Origin: Hydrogenibacillus sp.
GTDB lineage: Bacteria > Bacillota > Bacilli > Thermicanales > DSM-22653
DNA length: 64,000 bases
Direction: 5' to 3'
Assembly: GCA_014896255.1 (NCBI GenBank)
Contig: JADBKT010000017.1
Coordinates: 62,001-126,000, forward strand
Shown: positions 24,437 through 34,147 of the stretch, piece by piece
Position numbering within the stretch: the stretch's first letter is position 1
How the letters are laid out: each line of letters begins with the position of its first letter
Notes under the pieces: model-generated
Told to the model about the DNA's origin: nothing
The model's input: the letters and a program-made list of their open reading frames with translations, nothing else
The model's database searches: none
Translations under genes and position numbers: made by a program

Positions 24437-25657
24437 TCACGGCCGTTCACCGCTCGACGGCCGCTGGGCGGCCTCAAGCCGATCGACGGACGGCGGCCAT
24501 GCGGCGGTCTTTTGGCGATCCGCGGCACATAACCGTTCGGCGGTCACCGGCCGGTCGGCGCCGCGCAACCGATCGGCCGCCGAAAAACTGCCGAGGGCGC
24601 TCATGTCGATCATCCGCTCGCCGTATTTCAATCGCACGAGGTACGTGCTGGAGAGGCCGCGCCGCCCGCGTTCGCGGGCGGCCAACAAATCGGCGCCGAC
24701 GCCGAACAGCACGATGCGTTCCGCGCCGTTGTCCGCGGCGAGGCGGACGGCGAGGTCTTCACTCGTGCCGATGGCGGGGACCAACGTATAGGACAAGCCG
24801 AGCCGATCCAGTCGGGCGGCGCCCGGGGCGCGGCCGTCCGGATACGCGTGCATGAAGCGCCGGCGGGCCGCTTGAAGCGCGCTTTCCCCGACGCTGTCCA
24901 TGTCGCCGACGACGGCATCGATCGGAAGACCGAGCGAAAGCAAGTCGTCGGCGCCGCCGTCGACGGCGAGAAAGCGCCACGCATCGGTGCCGAGCATGTC
25001 CTTCAAAAACGGCAAGGCGCGCCGAAGCGCCCAAGCCGTTCCGATCCCCCGGGAGACGATAATCGCCGCCCGTCCGGCGAGGTCGCGGAATTCCGGAACG
25101 ACAAGAGGCGTCAACACGTCTCGCCATTCACGCATCATATGCTCGGCGGTATTCCGCACAAATACGCCGAACACCGAGGGGTACAATCGCCGTTCGATCC
25201 GCCCGGCGCCGGCGAGCGAGCGCGTGTCGACCGCCACGAGGGACAGCTTGATCCCCCCGAGGCGCGCCGTCTGACGCCTTCTGCCCGGCCGAAAGACGAA
25301 AAGCGGCGGTCGGGATAACGTCTCCAAGGCCGCAAAAAGGTCCCATACGTCCGTACCGGCGCCGATCGCGCCGACGCGCCGGTCGACGTCGAACAGCGGT
25401 ACGCCTGCCTGGACGAGCAGCGCAGCGCCGGCGGACGGCCCGCCCGGAAGGATGCTCGGCGCGAAATTGACGACGGCACCGACGCCGCGCTCGATGAGCG
25501 CGCAAGCCGCTCCCCGATCCAGGCCCGGATGGTGCAATACGGCGGCCCACCCCGGCCTGACGTATCTCACGAGCCGCTTCGTCGACCGGCCCACGACCGC
25601 CTTCAGGCGCAATACGGCCGATGCACGCTCCCGATCGGGCTTCACGCGGTGCTCCAC
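24437..25657 (-). CDS. steA: SteA-like putative cytokinetic ring protein
   Basis: 406-residue protein. The N-terminal part (GRSTKRLVRYVRPGWAAVL, then LDRGAACALIERGVGAVVN) matches the SteA N-domain, and the middle has a thiamin-pyrophosphokinase-like fold with GDMDSVGESAL (around residue 250) and DLAVRLAADNGAERIVLFG. In Corynebacterium SteA with SteB acts in cell separation. Actinobacterial SteA ends in a membrane helix; here the last 50 residues are instead a degenerate AADRL/GADRP repeat region. GTG start behind AGGGAG. It follows spo0A on the same strand without a clear terminator. Confidence 0.82.
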   Translation of the reverse strand: MEHRVKPDRERASAVLRLKAVVGRSTKRLVRYVRPGWAAVLHHPGLDRGAACALIERGVGAVVNFAPSILPGGPSAGAALLVQAGVPLFDVDRRVGAIGAGTDVWDLFAALETLSRPPLFVFRPGRRRQTARLGGIKLSLVAVDTRSLAGAGRIERRLYPSVFGVFVRNTAEHMMREWRDVLTPLVVPEFRDLAGRAAIIVSRGIGTAWALRRALPFLKDMLGTDAWRFLAVDGGADDLLSLGLPIDAVVGDMDSVGESALQAARRRFMHAYPDGRAPGAARLDRLGLSYTLVPAIGTSEDLAVRLAADNGAERIVLFGVGADLLAARERGRRGLSSTYLVRLKYGERMIDMSALGSFSAADRLRGADRPVTAERLCAADRQKTAAWPPSVDRLEAAQRPSSGERP

Positions 25658-25732
25658 GGCAAACGATCGCTCCCTTGAACGCGCATTTGCCTTTAGTCTG
25701 CCCCGTGCACGAAAGGTTCATGCAAGCCAAGT

Positions 25733-26545
25733 TCAGCTCTGAGCGACTTTCGCCTCCAGGCGCATTTTGTCCGCCAGCATGGCGATGAACTCGCTGTTCG
25801 TCGGTTTGTCCTTGTATTGGCTGACCGTATAACCGAAATATCGCGTGATCGCATCGACGTTGCCGCGTTGCCAGGCGACTTCGATCGCGTGGCGGATGGC
25901 CCGTTCGACGCGGCTCGGCGTCGTTTTGAACTTGACCGCGATACTCGGGTAAAGCGTCTTGGTGATCGCTCCCAAAAGCTCAATGTCTGCGTAGACCATG
26001 CGGATCGCTTCGCGCAAGTATATGTAACCTTTGATGTGCGCCGGAACGCCGATTTCGTGCAACAACGCGCTGATTTTGGCCTCCAGCACGGCATTTTGGC
26101 GCTCGGCATCCCCATGCCGGCGCGTCAGGTCGACGGCTTGAGGGCGTTCGACTTTGGACATCCCGACGTCGCCGGCCCGAAGCATCTCCCGAATGCGTTT
26201 CGCCAAGGCATCAAAATCAAACGGCTTCAGCATATAATACGAAACGCCGTATGCCGCCGCCTTGCTCGTCGTTTCTTCCTGACCGAAAGCGGAGAGGATA
26301 ATGACCTTCATGTCGCCGTTCAATCGCCCGGCGAGCGACAGCGCCTCGAGCACGCTGATGCCGTCTTTGAGCGGCATGATGACGTCGAGCAACAGCACGT
26401 CGGGCGTATGTTGCGAAAGCAAATCCAACGCCTCCCGGCCATCGTGGGCGACTGCGACGACGGAAAATTCGTCATATTGTTCCAAATAATGGCTAATCTG
26501 TTTGGCGAGCTCGCGATTGTCGTCGACGATCATGATTTCGACCAT
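25733..26545 (-). CDS. spo0A: Sporulation master response regulator Spo0A
   Basis: Receiver domain (1-125) with Asp8/Asp9, phosphorylated Asp54 (LLLDVIMP), Ser/Thr switch (ILSAFG) and Lys (LKPFDFDAL). A variable linker (127-150) follows, then the Spo0A C-terminal DNA-binding domain, ending [18 protein letters not shown]. The helix-turn-helix [20 protein letters not shown] is present. 270 residues, as expected. AAAGGGGG lies upstream of the ATG. Gene order spoIVB-spo0A matches B. subtilis. The promoter region carries a sigma-H promoter and three 0A boxes, so autoregulation is likely. Confidence 0.97.
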   Translation of the reverse strand: MVEIMIVDDNRELAKQISHYLEQYDEFSVVAVAHDGREALDLLSQHTPDVLLLDVIMPLKDGISVLEALSLAGRLNGDMKVIILSAFGQEETTSKAAAYGVSYYMLKPFDFDALAKRIREMLRAGDVGMSKVERPQAVDLTRRHGDAERQNAVLEAKISALLHEIGVPAHIKGYIYLREAIRMVYADIELLGAITKTLYPSIAVKFKTTPSRVERAIRHAIEVAWQRGNVDAITRYFGYTVSQYKDKPTNSEFIAMLADKMRLEAKVAQS

Positions 26546-26595
26546 GCCGATCCCCCTTTATCCTGCTTCGCTTGCATACTTTCACCAAGCCATAC

Positions 26596-26622
26596 ATTCG
26601 ACAAGCCGCATCGAAATCCTGC
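26596..26622 (-). promoter_or_regulatory. Sigma-H promoter of spo0A
   Basis: Minus strand: GCAGGATTT (26622-26614), 11 bp, GTCGAAT (26602-26596), matching the sigma-H consensus (AGGAWWT...RnnGAAT). The -10 region overlaps the nearest 0A box. It corresponds to the sporulation promoter Ps of B. subtilis spo0A. Confidence 0.8.
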
Positions 26623-26702
26623 CCTTTTTCTCATCTTCACATAACTTTATAAAAGATCGACAAAAGCGCCCAACAACAGCTCGTGGTCGTTTTTTTTCGA
26701 CA
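26597..26702. promoter_or_regulatory. Three 0A boxes upstream of spo0A
   Basis: TGTCGAA (minus strand) at 26603-26597 and 26702-26696, and TGTCGAT at 26662-26656. The two distal boxes lie in a repeated TCGACAAAAGCGC segment (26657-26669 and 26697-26709), 40 bp apart. Phosphorylated Spo0A is expected to bind here. Confidence 0.7.
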
Positions 26703-26737
26703 AAAGCGCGCGAGCGCGGCGCACGCCGGCGCACGCC

Positions 26738-26777
26738 AAAAAAGCGAGCCCTGCCGTCAGGCGGCGTTGGGCTCGCT
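26738..26777 (-). terminator. Terminator of spoIVB
   Basis: Minus strand AGCGAGCCC (26777-26769) and GGGCTCGCT (26751-26743) followed by T6. The 5' arm is inside the last codons of spoIVB and the stop codon lies in the loop. Confidence 0.8.
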
Positions 26778-28040
26778 CGTTTCGCGCATGAGTTCCGTCA
26801 TCCTGAGCATCCACTCGATAAAGACGCCGTAGCCCTGCGTCGAATCGCCGACAAAGACGTGGGTCACCGCCCCGACCAGACGCCCGTCCTGGATGATCGG
26901 GCTGCCGGACATCCCCTGGACGATGCCGCCGGTCTTTTCGATCAGCCGCGGATCGGTGACGCGGATGACCATGCTTTTGGTCGACGGCACCTCCTGGTGA
27001 AAAACGGCGGTGATCTCGATGTCGTAGGCTTCGACGCGGTCGCCGTCGATGACGGTGAGCATTTTGGCCGGGCCGACTTTGACGTCTTCGGCGAAGGAGA
27101 CCGGAATCGGACGGTCGTAGAGGGGATGTTTGGGGACCTCCTGCAGGTGGCCGAAGATCCCGAACGGCGTATTGCGTTCGATGTCGCCGATCTTTTTCCG
27201 CTCATCGGGAAAGACGGCCCGGATGGCACCCGGTCTGCCCGGCGTTCCGCGGTCGACGGCGGTCACCGTCGACGGCAGAATCGCCCCCCCGCCGGCGGCG
27301 ATCGGCCGTTTGGTGTCGAGGTCGCTGATGACGTGGCCGAGGGCACCGTAGGCTCGCGTGTTCGGGTCAAAGAACGTCAGCGTGCCGATTCCGGCCGCCG
27401 AATCGCGGACGAACAGACCGAGCTTAAACGTGTTGTCCTGCGGATCGAGAACCGGTTTGACGGGAACGGTAAACGTGCGGTCGCCGCGGACGATTTCCAC
27501 GTTGAGCGTCCGTCCCTCGCGCCCGGCGCGTTCGACGATCGGCGTCAGCGCACCGGCGTCTTTGAGCTCCTGGCCGTCGACGCGGCGGATGATGTCGCCC
27601 ACTTTGACCGCCGCTTGTTCGGCAGGCGAAACATTTTCGCCTTCGGAGGTGGACACCTTTTTGTACCCGACGACCAGGATGCCCGGCGTGCGCAGCTTGA
27701 CGCCGATCGACTGACCACCGGGATAGACCTTAAGGTCCGGATAGACATGCACGTTCATCCGGCTTAAAGGGACATGGCCGAGCATCACGTCGACCGCGGC
27801 CACACCGGCGTCCGCCGGAACGATCTTACGCGCGTCGGGGACCGCCGTGACGACGGCGGGAACGGTGGAAACGAGACGGAAGGCGGTCGGAAGGTTGAGG
27901 GTGTACGGGGCACCGGCAAACACGCGTTTGAGCGGCGCGATGTTCAGAAACGGCGCGAACAGCGGAGTTTGGGCGATGAGTAAAAGGGTGAAGATCAAAA
28001 GGACGGCGGCGTTCCTCTTCCACCGGTGCTCTCTTTGCAC
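26757..28040 (-). CDS. spoIVB: SpoIVB serine peptidase (S55)
   Basis: Forespore-secreted protease that cleaves SpoIVFA and so triggers sigma-K processing. From GTG 28040 (AAGGAG 9 nt upstream) it is 427 residues, one from the B. subtilis length. One N-terminal membrane helix (about 12-32), a PDZ domain (about 115-195, LRTPGILVVGY, VKVGDIIRRVDG) and the S55 domain with GALGHVISD (His), a later Asp, and Ser in QGMSGSPII. The longer frame upstream has no family similarity. Lies between recN and spo0A as in B. subtilis. Confidence 0.96.
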   Translation of the reverse strand: MQREHRWKRNAAVLLIFTLLLIAQTPLFAPFLNIAPLKRVFAGAPYTLNLPTAFRLVSTVPAVVTAVPDARKIVPADAGVAAVDVMLGHVPLSRMNVHVYPDLKVYPGGQSIGVKLRTPGILVVGYKKVSTSEGENVSPAEQAAVKVGDIIRRVDGQELKDAGALTPIVERAGREGRTLNVEIVRGDRTFTVPVKPVLDPQDNTFKLGLFVRDSAAGIGTLTFFDPNTRAYGALGHVISDLDTKRPIAAGGGAILPSTVTAVDRGTPGRPGAIRAVFPDERKKIGDIERNTPFGIFGHLQEVPKHPLYDRPIPVSFAEDVKVGPAKMLTVIDGDRVEAYDIEITAVFHQEVPSTKSMVIRVTDPRLIEKTGGIVQGMSGSPIIQDGRLVGAVTHVFVGDSTQGYGVFIEWMLRMTELMRETSEPNAA

Positions 28041-28137
28041 AGCGCAACACTCCTTCTGCTCTCGGTCACCCCCGCTCACGCCGTACTCATAATCTTGCCG
28101 CCCCGTACACGCCGTATACTCGAAAAAACGTACCACA

Positions 28138-29862
28138 CTAAGCCCGGATGGCGTTTTTCTTGTCCGCCGCCGAAGCGGAAAGCATCGCCGCATGAGCCAA
28201 CGCGGCGTCGGTCACCACCTCTCCGGAGATGAGCCGGGCGAGCTCCTTAAGATGCGCCGCTTCATCGAGGCGGACGATGGACGAGGTCGTCTCTCTGCCC
28301 TCCGTCCGTTTGACGATGCAAAAGTGCGCGTCGGCAAAACTGGCCACCTGTGCCAAGTGCGTCACCGCCAACACTTGATGCGCCTTGGCGATGCCGGCCA
28401 TCGCCTCGCCGATCGCCTCTCCGGCCGGGCCGCCGACGCCGGTGTCGATCTCGTCGAAGATGAACGTCGTCCGCGGAAGGGCGTCGGCGAAGGCGGCGAA
28501 CAAGGAGAGCGCCACGCGGGACATTTCGCCGCCGGAAGCGACTTTGGACAGCGGCCTCAGGACATCCCCCGGGTTGGCCTGGAACCAAAAGGAAACGTCT
28601 TCCAGCCCGTGGGCATACCCTGCCGGGTCGGGCAACGGGCCTTCCGGCGCTCGGACGTCGACCGCCACCGCAAAACGCGCTTTCGGCAGATGCAACGTTC
28701 GAAGGTATTCCGCAACTCGGGCCTCCAGCGTTTTGGCCGCTTGCCGACGAGCTTCGGTCAATGCGGCGCCGGCCTGAAGCCAGGCGTCGCGTCGGGCGTC
28801 GAGTTCCAGCAGGCGTTTCTGCCGTTTGGCCTCACCGTCCGCCAAGGCCAAGAGGCGCGCTTCGGCCTTCTCGGCAAAACGGATCACCGCTTCGACCGAT
28901 CCGCCGTATCGTTTTTTCAGCCGCTCGATCACATCCAAACGGCTTTCCACCGCCTCGAGCGACTCTCCCGCGGCATCGAGCGCTTCCCCGGCGTCGAACA
29001 ACGTCCGGGCGATCTCTTCCAAGGCGAAGACGTGTTCCCGCACCTGTTCGCCGAGGGAAGCGAGATCCGGATCGGCGTCGCCCACCCCTTCCAGGGCGTT
29101 TTCGGCGAGGCGCAAAAGATCGAGGGCCCGATGTTCTCCGCTGATCGCCTGGTAAGCCTTGGCCAACGCGCTCTTGATCCGTTCGGCGTTCAACAACCGA
29201 GCGCGCTTGGCGACGAGCGCCTCGTCTTCGCCCGGCTTGAGGCGCGCCGGCACGATTTCCTCCAGCGCTTCCTGAAGCCGGCGACGCTCCTCTTCTTCTG
29301 CCGCTTGGGCCGCTTCCGCATCTTTGGCCGCTCGGTACGCGTCGACATACTGACCGTATGCCGCCTGGTAGCGTTCGCGGGCCGCTTTCAGGGCTTCTCC
29401 CCCCAGGGCGTCGACCCACGCACGCTGCCGCGCGGCATCCGCGAGCAGCAGTTGATCATGCTGTCGGTGCAGGATGATCAAGTGAGGCGCGACGGTTCGA
29501 AGCGCGTTGAGCGGAACGAGCACGCCGTTCATGCGGACGGTGCTTCGCCCCCCCGGGACGATTTCTCGACGGATGATGAGCACGCCGTCTTCCGGATCGA
29601 ACGGGACGCCGTGCGCCGCGAGCGTCTCGAGCACTTCGGGATGAAGCGCATCGAGGATCCACCGCCCCTCGATGACGGCCGCCGGAGCCCCTCGCCGAAC
29701 GGTTTCTTCGCGCGCCCGCTCGCCGATGAGAAGCGTCAGCGCATCGAGCAGCACCGATTTGCCGGCTCCCGACTCGCCGGTGATGACGTTAAGGGCGCCG
29801 TGCCAATCCACATGAACCTCTTTGAACACGGCGATGTTTTCCACGCTGAGCGACGCGAGCAC
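28138..29862 (-). CDS. recN: DNA repair protein RecN
   Basis: SMC-like ATPase that gathers DNA ends in double-strand break repair. 574 residues from GTG 29862 (AAAGGAGG 6-7 nt upstream): Walker A GESGAGKS (29-36), long coiled coils (about 155-365, rich in Ala/Glu/Arg), ABC signature SGGEMSRVAL and Walker B TFIFDEIDTGVGG, then HLAQVASF (H-loop). The track-long ATG form adds 21 unlike residues. Lies between argR and spoIVB as in B. subtilis. Confidence 0.96.
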   Translation of the reverse strand: MLASLSVENIAVFKEVHVDWHGALNVITGESGAGKSVLLDALTLLIGERAREETVRRGAPAAVIEGRWILDALHPEVLETLAAHGVPFDPEDGVLIIRREIVPGGRSTVRMNGVLVPLNALRTVAPHLIILHRQHDQLLLADAARQRAWVDALGGEALKAARERYQAAYGQYVDAYRAAKDAEAAQAAEEEERRRLQEALEEIVPARLKPGEDEALVAKRARLLNAERIKSALAKAYQAISGEHRALDLLRLAENALEGVGDADPDLASLGEQVREHVFALEEIARTLFDAGEALDAAGESLEAVESRLDVIERLKKRYGGSVEAVIRFAEKAEARLLALADGEAKRQKRLLELDARRDAWLQAGAALTEARRQAAKTLEARVAEYLRTLHLPKARFAVAVDVRAPEGPLPDPAGYAHGLEDVSFWFQANPGDVLRPLSKVASGGEMSRVALSLFAAFADALPRTTFIFDEIDTGVGGPAGEAIGEAMAGIAKAHQVLAVTHLAQVASFADAHFCIVKRTEGRETTSSIVRLDEAAHLKELARLISGEVVTDAALAHAAMLSASAADKKNAIRA

Positions 29863-29946
29863 CCGACGTCCTCCTTTCAGTACTGAAGCGAAGGCCGGCG
29901 CTCCGGTAGCGCCTCGAAAGCCCAAAGCGCGCTTGAAACGGCTGGT

Positions 29947-30405
29947 TTACGCGTGGCCGAAGGCGAGCAGCCACTGCCGCACGGCGCTCGCCCCGTCGCG
30001 ATGGCGACAGATGATGAGGCACGTATCGTCGCCGCAAATCGTCCCGAGCATTTCCGGATGACGGAGGTCGTCGATGACCGCACCGAAGGCATTGGCGTTT
30101 CCGGGGATGGTTTTTAAGACGAGCAAATTTTCCGCCTGATCGAGGGAGACGAACGCCTCGACCATCAGCCGGCGAAGTTTTTCTTCTCCGCTCTGTTTGG
30201 CCTCGCCCGGCAACGCATAGCGGTAACCGCCGCGGGGCATCGGTACTTTCACCAGACCGAGCGTTTTGATGTCGCGCGATACCGTCGCCTGTGTCACCTG
30301 AAAGCCTTCCTGCCTGAGGAGGGCGACGAGCTCTTCCTGTGTTTCGATTTCCCGTTCGCTGATGAGCGCCTTAATGCGGACGAGGCGCGACGACTTGTCC
30401 CGCAC
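29947..30405 (-). CDS. argR: Arginine repressor ArgR/AhrC
   Basis: 152-residue hexameric repressor/activator. The N-terminal winged helix (RIKALISEREIETQEELVALL, then VTQATVSRDIKTLGL split across 11-52) binds ARG boxes. The C-terminal domain has GTICGDDTCLIICR, the arginine-binding and oligomerisation region with the double Asp. GTG start with AAAGGTGA. Probable target in this window: the argF promoter at 58.4 kb, where an ARG box overlaps the -35 hexamer. Confidence 0.96.
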   Translation of the reverse strand: MRDKSSRLVRIKALISEREIETQEELVALLRQEGFQVTQATVSRDIKTLGLVKVPMPRGGYRYALPGEAKQSGEEKLRRLMVEAFVSLDQAENLLVLKTIPGNANAFGAVIDDLRHPEMLGTICGDDTCLIICRHRDGASAVRQWLLAFGHA

Positions 30406-30470
30406 ACCGATTCACCTTTCGTCCGATTGCTAAAGTTTAGGCGATCCGCCGACTGCACCCGGATCACCCC

Positions 30471-31286
30471 TCAACGCGGCCGATGCGCCGCGTCGACGAC
30501 GCGGGCGATCTCCGCCTCATCGACGATGCGCGGCGGCACGCCTTTTTGCGCCCAGAACAAAAATTCGATGTTTCCGTCCCCACCGCGGATCGGCGAGGGG
30601 ATAAGCCCTTTGGCATACAGCCCGGCCGCTTCTGCGGCGCGCATCACCCGCTCGACGGTCTCCCGGTGCACGCGCGGGTCCTTGACCAGCCCGCCCTTTT
30701 CCACGTGCTCGGGACCGGCTTCGAATTGCGGCTTGATGAGCGCGATGAGCGCCCCGCCGTCCGGGAGGACGCCGGAGAGCGCCGGAAGAACGAGGCCGAG
30801 GGAGATGAACGACAGGTCGGCCAGGGCGACGTCCGGCGGTACCGGCAGATCCTCGGGCCGAAGGTAGCGGACGTTTTGCCGTTCCTTGACGATGACCCGC
30901 GGATCTTGCCGGAGCGACCAGGCGAGCTGACCGTAGCCTACATCGACGGCGATCACTGCGGCCGCCCCGTGCTTGAGCGCGCAGTCGGTAAAGCCGCCGG
31001 TGGAGGCGCCGGCATCGAGCACGCGCTTGCCGGTCAGATCGATGCCGAAGGCGGACAACGCGGCTTCCAGCTTGAGTCCGCCGCGGCTCACGTATTTCGG
31101 CCGCTCGCCGCGCAGACGGATGTCCGCCGTGCGGGCGACGCGCATTCCGGGTTTGTCCATCACCGCCCCGTCGACCATCACCGCGCCGGACATGATCGCC
31201 CGCCTCGCCTGTTCTCGGCTTTCGAACAGGCCCCGCTCGACGAGGAGCACGTCGAGCCGCCCTTTATCCTTGGACGCGGCGGTCAA
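30471..31286 (-). CDS. tlyA: TlyA-type 2'-O-methyltransferase / haemolysin-like protein (YqxC)
   Basis: 271 residues: an S4 RNA-binding domain (about 10-70, [19 protein letters not shown]) and an FtsJ-like Rossmann methyltransferase with [16 protein letters not shown] (SAM motif) and the Lys-Asp-Lys-Glu tetrad (Asp in ADLSFIS, Lys in IKPQFE). TlyA methylates 16S and 23S rRNA cytidines in Mycobacterium; the Bacillus homologue's substrate is less sure. TTG start overlaps the dxs stop (TTGA), GAGGGG upstream. Confidence 0.93.
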   Translation of the reverse strand: MTAASKDKGRLDVLLVERGLFESREQARRAIMSGAVMVDGAVMDKPGMRVARTADIRLRGERPKYVSRGGLKLEAALSAFGIDLTGKRVLDAGASTGGFTDCALKHGAAAVIAVDVGYGQLAWSLRQDPRVIVKERQNVRYLRPEDLPVPPDVALADLSFISLGLVLPALSGVLPDGGALIALIKPQFEAGPEHVEKGGLVKDPRVHRETVERVMRAAEAAGLYAKGLIPSPIRGGDGNIEFLFWAQKGVPPRIVDEAEIARVVDAAHRPR

Positions 31287-33214
31287 GAAAGTCCCCTCGC
31301 TTGGCCGATCGGCCGGACGATCGCCGTGCGAATGCGTTCGGCGACCGCCTCCGGCGAAAGCCCGACGTCTGCGAGCAGCGCCTCGACGCTGCCGTGCGGG
31401 ATGAACCGATCGGGCAAACCGAAGCGGAGAAAGCGCACGGCCGGAAGCGCCGGGTCGCGCGTCACCCGCGACGCCTCTTGCCGCTCGTGGTAGTGCGCGA
31501 CGACCCGCTCCCCGAAGCCGCCGAGCAGCGCCGACTCTTCCAAAGTGACGATGAGCGGCACGCTCCGGTACAGCGCAAGCAACATCGTTTCATCGAGCGG
31601 CTTTAAAAATCGCGCATTGACCACAGCCACCGAAAGCCCCAGGCGGATCAAGCGGTCGGCGACGGCGCGCGCGAGGCGAATCATGTTCGCTCCGACGGCC
31701 AGAAGCGCCGCATCTCGACCGTCTTGAAGCATCTCCCACGTCCCGATCGGAATCTCCCGGAACTCGGCATCCAGCGGAACGCCGACGCCGGAGCCCCGCG
31801 GGTAACGGAGGGCGAACGGTCCGCCGTCGTAGCGGAGCGCGGTGTAGAGCAGGTGTTGGAGTTCGTTTTCGTCTTTGGGCATGGCCAGGATGATGTTCGG
31901 GACGGTGGATAAGGCCGGAATGTCGAATACGCCCTGGTGCGTCTCGCCGTCTTGGCCGACGAGCCCGGCACGGTCGATGGCGAAGACGACGTTTAAATTT
32001 TGCAGTGCTACGTCGTGGATGAGCTGGTCGTACGCCCGCTGCAGAAACGTCGAGTAGATGGAGACGACCGGTTTCATTCCTTCCGCGGCGAGTCCGGCGG
32101 CCATCGTCACGGCGTGCTGCTCGGCGATGCCGACGTCGAAGCTGCGCGCCGGAAAACGGTCGAAAAACGGCCGGAGCCCCGAACCGGAGATCATCGCCGG
32201 CGTGATGACGACGATGCGCGCATCGGCCTCGGCCAGGCGCACGAGCGTTTGGGTGAGGATACTGCCGTAGCTCGGCGGACCGACAACCTTGATCATCTCT
32301 CCCGATTCCACCTTGTACGGCCCGCAGCCGTGGTAGGCGTCGGCGTCGGCTTCCGCCGCCCGGTAGCCTTTCCCTTTGATCGTGAGCACGTGGACGATGG
32401 TCGGACCGTTTGTCTTTTTGGCCATCGAAAGCGACTTTTCCAGCTGCACAAGGTCGTGGCCGTTCACCGGCCCGAGATACGTGAGCCCCAGTTCCTCGAA
32501 CAGCATCCCGGGAATGAAAAATTGCTTGAGCGCTTCTTTCGCCCGCTCCGCCGTTTTAAAAAGCCCGCCGCCGATCGCCGGAATGCGGCGCAAAAAGGCC
32601 TCGATTTCACCCTTGGCCCAGCGGTACCCGCCGGCCGTACGAATGCGGCCGAGATATTCGTGCAGCGCGCCGACGTTGGTCGAGATGCTCATCTCGTTGT
32701 CGTTCAACACGACGATGAGCCGTCGCTTTTCATGGCCGATGTTGTTGAGCGCCTCGAACGCCATGCCGCCGGTCAGCGCCCCGTCGCCGATGACGGCCAC
32801 GACGGCGTGCGTCTCACCGCGAAGGTCGCGGGCCACAGCCATTCCGTGGGCGGCCGAAAGCGACGTCGAGGCGTGCCCCGCCTCCCAGACGTCGTGCGGC
32901 GATTCGGCGCGTTTTAAAAAACCCGACATTCCGCCGTATTGACGAAGGGTCGGAAAGCGGTCTTTGCGTCCGGTGACGAGCTTGTGCACGTACGCCTGAT
33001 GTCCGATGTCCCAGACAATGCGGTCGCGCGGCGAATCGAAGACGCGATGCAGGGCGAGGGTCAGTTCGACGACGCCGAGGTTCGGCGCCAGATGCCCGCC
33101 GGTCTTGGCCAACGAATGAATGAGAAACGTTCGGATTTCCTCGGCCAAGGCGACGAGTTCATCGTATGACAGCGTTTTGAGATCCGCCGGTTCGGCGATG
33201 CGCTCTAAGATCAA
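31283..33214 (-). CDS. dxs: 1-deoxy-D-xylulose-5-phosphate synthase
   Basis: First enzyme of the MEP isoprenoid pathway: pyruvate plus glyceraldehyde-3-phosphate to DXP with thiamin diphosphate. 643 residues. [16 protein letters not shown] is the ThDP motif, [10 protein letters not shown] and the histidines of [12 protein letters not shown] line the active site, and the C-terminal half has [21 protein letters not shown] start; AAAGGGG is 12 nt upstream, a long spacing. Follows ispA, so both ends of early isoprenoid synthesis are together. Confidence 0.96.
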   Translation of the reverse strand: MILERIAEPADLKTLSYDELVALAEEIRTFLIHSLAKTGGHLAPNLGVVELTLALHRVFDSPRDRIVWDIGHQAYVHKLVTGRKDRFPTLRQYGGMSGFLKRAESPHDVWEAGHASTSLSAAHGMAVARDLRGETHAVVAVIGDGALTGGMAFEALNNIGHEKRRLIVVLNDNEMSISTNVGALHEYLGRIRTAGGYRWAKGEIEAFLRRIPAIGGGLFKTAERAKEALKQFFIPGMLFEELGLTYLGPVNGHDLVQLEKSLSMAKKTNGPTIVHVLTIKGKGYRAAEADADAYHGCGPYKVESGEMIKVVGPPSYGSILTQTLVRLAEADARIVVITPAMISGSGLRPFFDRFPARSFDVGIAEQHAVTMAAGLAAEGMKPVVSIYSTFLQRAYDQLIHDVALQNLNVVFAIDRAGLVGQDGETHQGVFDIPALSTVPNIILAMPKDENELQHLLYTALRYDGGPFALRYPRGSGVGVPLDAEFREIPIGTWEMLQDGRDAALLAVGANMIRLARAVADRLIRLGLSVAVVNARFLKPLDETMLLALYRSVPLIVTLEESALLGGFGERVVAHYHERQEASRVTRDPALPAVRFLRFGLPDRFIPHGSVEALLADVGLSPEAVAERIRTAIVRPIGQARGLS

Positions 33215-33253
33215 GCCGATCCCGTTCCCCTTTCGTCGACGAACGATCGCCGA

Positions 33254-34147
33254 CTACCGATCGCGCACGGCGATGTAATCGGCGAGCGCCGCGAGTTCCG
33301 AATCCGCAAGCCCGACGGCCTCGAGCGCGGCTTTGGCCGATTCGACCAACTGATCGCGCCGCCGGATGCTTTCGGCAAGTCCGATGAGCGCCGGATACGT
33401 CGCTTTGCCCAGCGCCTCGTCGCGATGCGGCGTTTTGCCGAGCGTTCCGGCATCCCCGGTCACATCTAGGATATCATCCTGCACTTGAAATGCCAAGCCG
33501 ATCCGCTCCGCATAACGCCTGAGCGCGGCCGACAAAGACGCCTCCGCGCCGGCGAGGATGGCCGCTCCCTCGACGGAAAAGGCAATCAAAGCGCCCGTCT
33601 TCATGCGGTGCATGGCCTCAAGCGCCTCCAGCGCGATCGGCTCCCTGCCGGTGGCGGAAAGATCGAGCACCTGGCCGCCGACCATGCCGATCGGACCCGC
33701 TGCTTCGGAAAGACCGCGCACGAGCCGGACGACGACTTCGGCCGCAACGCCGTGTTCCACGAGTGTCCCGAGCACCCAAAAGGCGTGCGCCTGCAACGCG
33801 TCTCCGGCCAAAATGGCCCTCGCCTCGCCGAACACGCGATGGTTCGTCGGCCGTCCGCGACGCAGGTCATCGTCGTCCATCGCCGGGAGGTCGTCGTGGA
33901 TAAGCGAATACGTATGCACCATCTCGATCGCCGCGGCGAGGGGAAACCCGTCGCCATAAGGCCGCCCGAGACTTTCCAACGTGGCGAAAACGAGGAGCGG
34001 CCGAAGGCGCTTGCCCCCGGCAAACAGCGAGTAACGCATCGCGTCGAGGAGCGCTGCCGGCGCGTCGATGGCGAGATATTGTTCGAGGGCGGTTTCGAAG
34101 TCTCTCAGGCGCGGCCCATACCGGGACCAAAACGCCTCCGCCGTCAC
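33254..34147 (-). CDS. ispA: Farnesyl diphosphate synthase (YqiD)
   Basis: 297-residue trans-prenyltransferase making C15 diphosphate. GGKRLRP (44-50) and FARM DDLPAMDDDD (85-94; the CLLDDxxxxD-type with two extra residues of short-chain bacterial synthases) plus SARM DDILD (around 226). GTG at 34147 overlaps the xseB stop (GTGA) and has GGGGGGAT upstream. The longer ATG form has no family similarity. Confidence 0.95.
   Translation of the reverse strand: MTAEAFWSRYGPRLRDFETALEQYLAIDAPAALLDAMRYSLFAGGKRLRPLLVFATLESLGRPYGDGFPLAAAIEMVHTYSLIHDDLPAMDDDDLRRGRPTNHRVFGEARAILAGDALQAHAFWVLGTLVEHGVAAEVVVRLVRGLSEAAGPIGMVGGQVLDLSATGREPIALEALEAMHRMKTGALIAFSVEGAAILAGAEASLSAALRRYAERIGLAFQVQDDILDVTGDAGTLGKTPHRDEALGKATYPALIGLAESIRRRDQLVESAKAALEAVGLADSELAALADYIAVRDR

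Noticed and set aside
28041-28193. 51-codon upstream extension of spoIVB
   Set aside because: Starting at GTG 28040 gives the family length and a good ribosome site. A sigma-G-like pair upstream (GTATA, 18 bp, AAGATTA) has a poor -10, so I did not annotate it.
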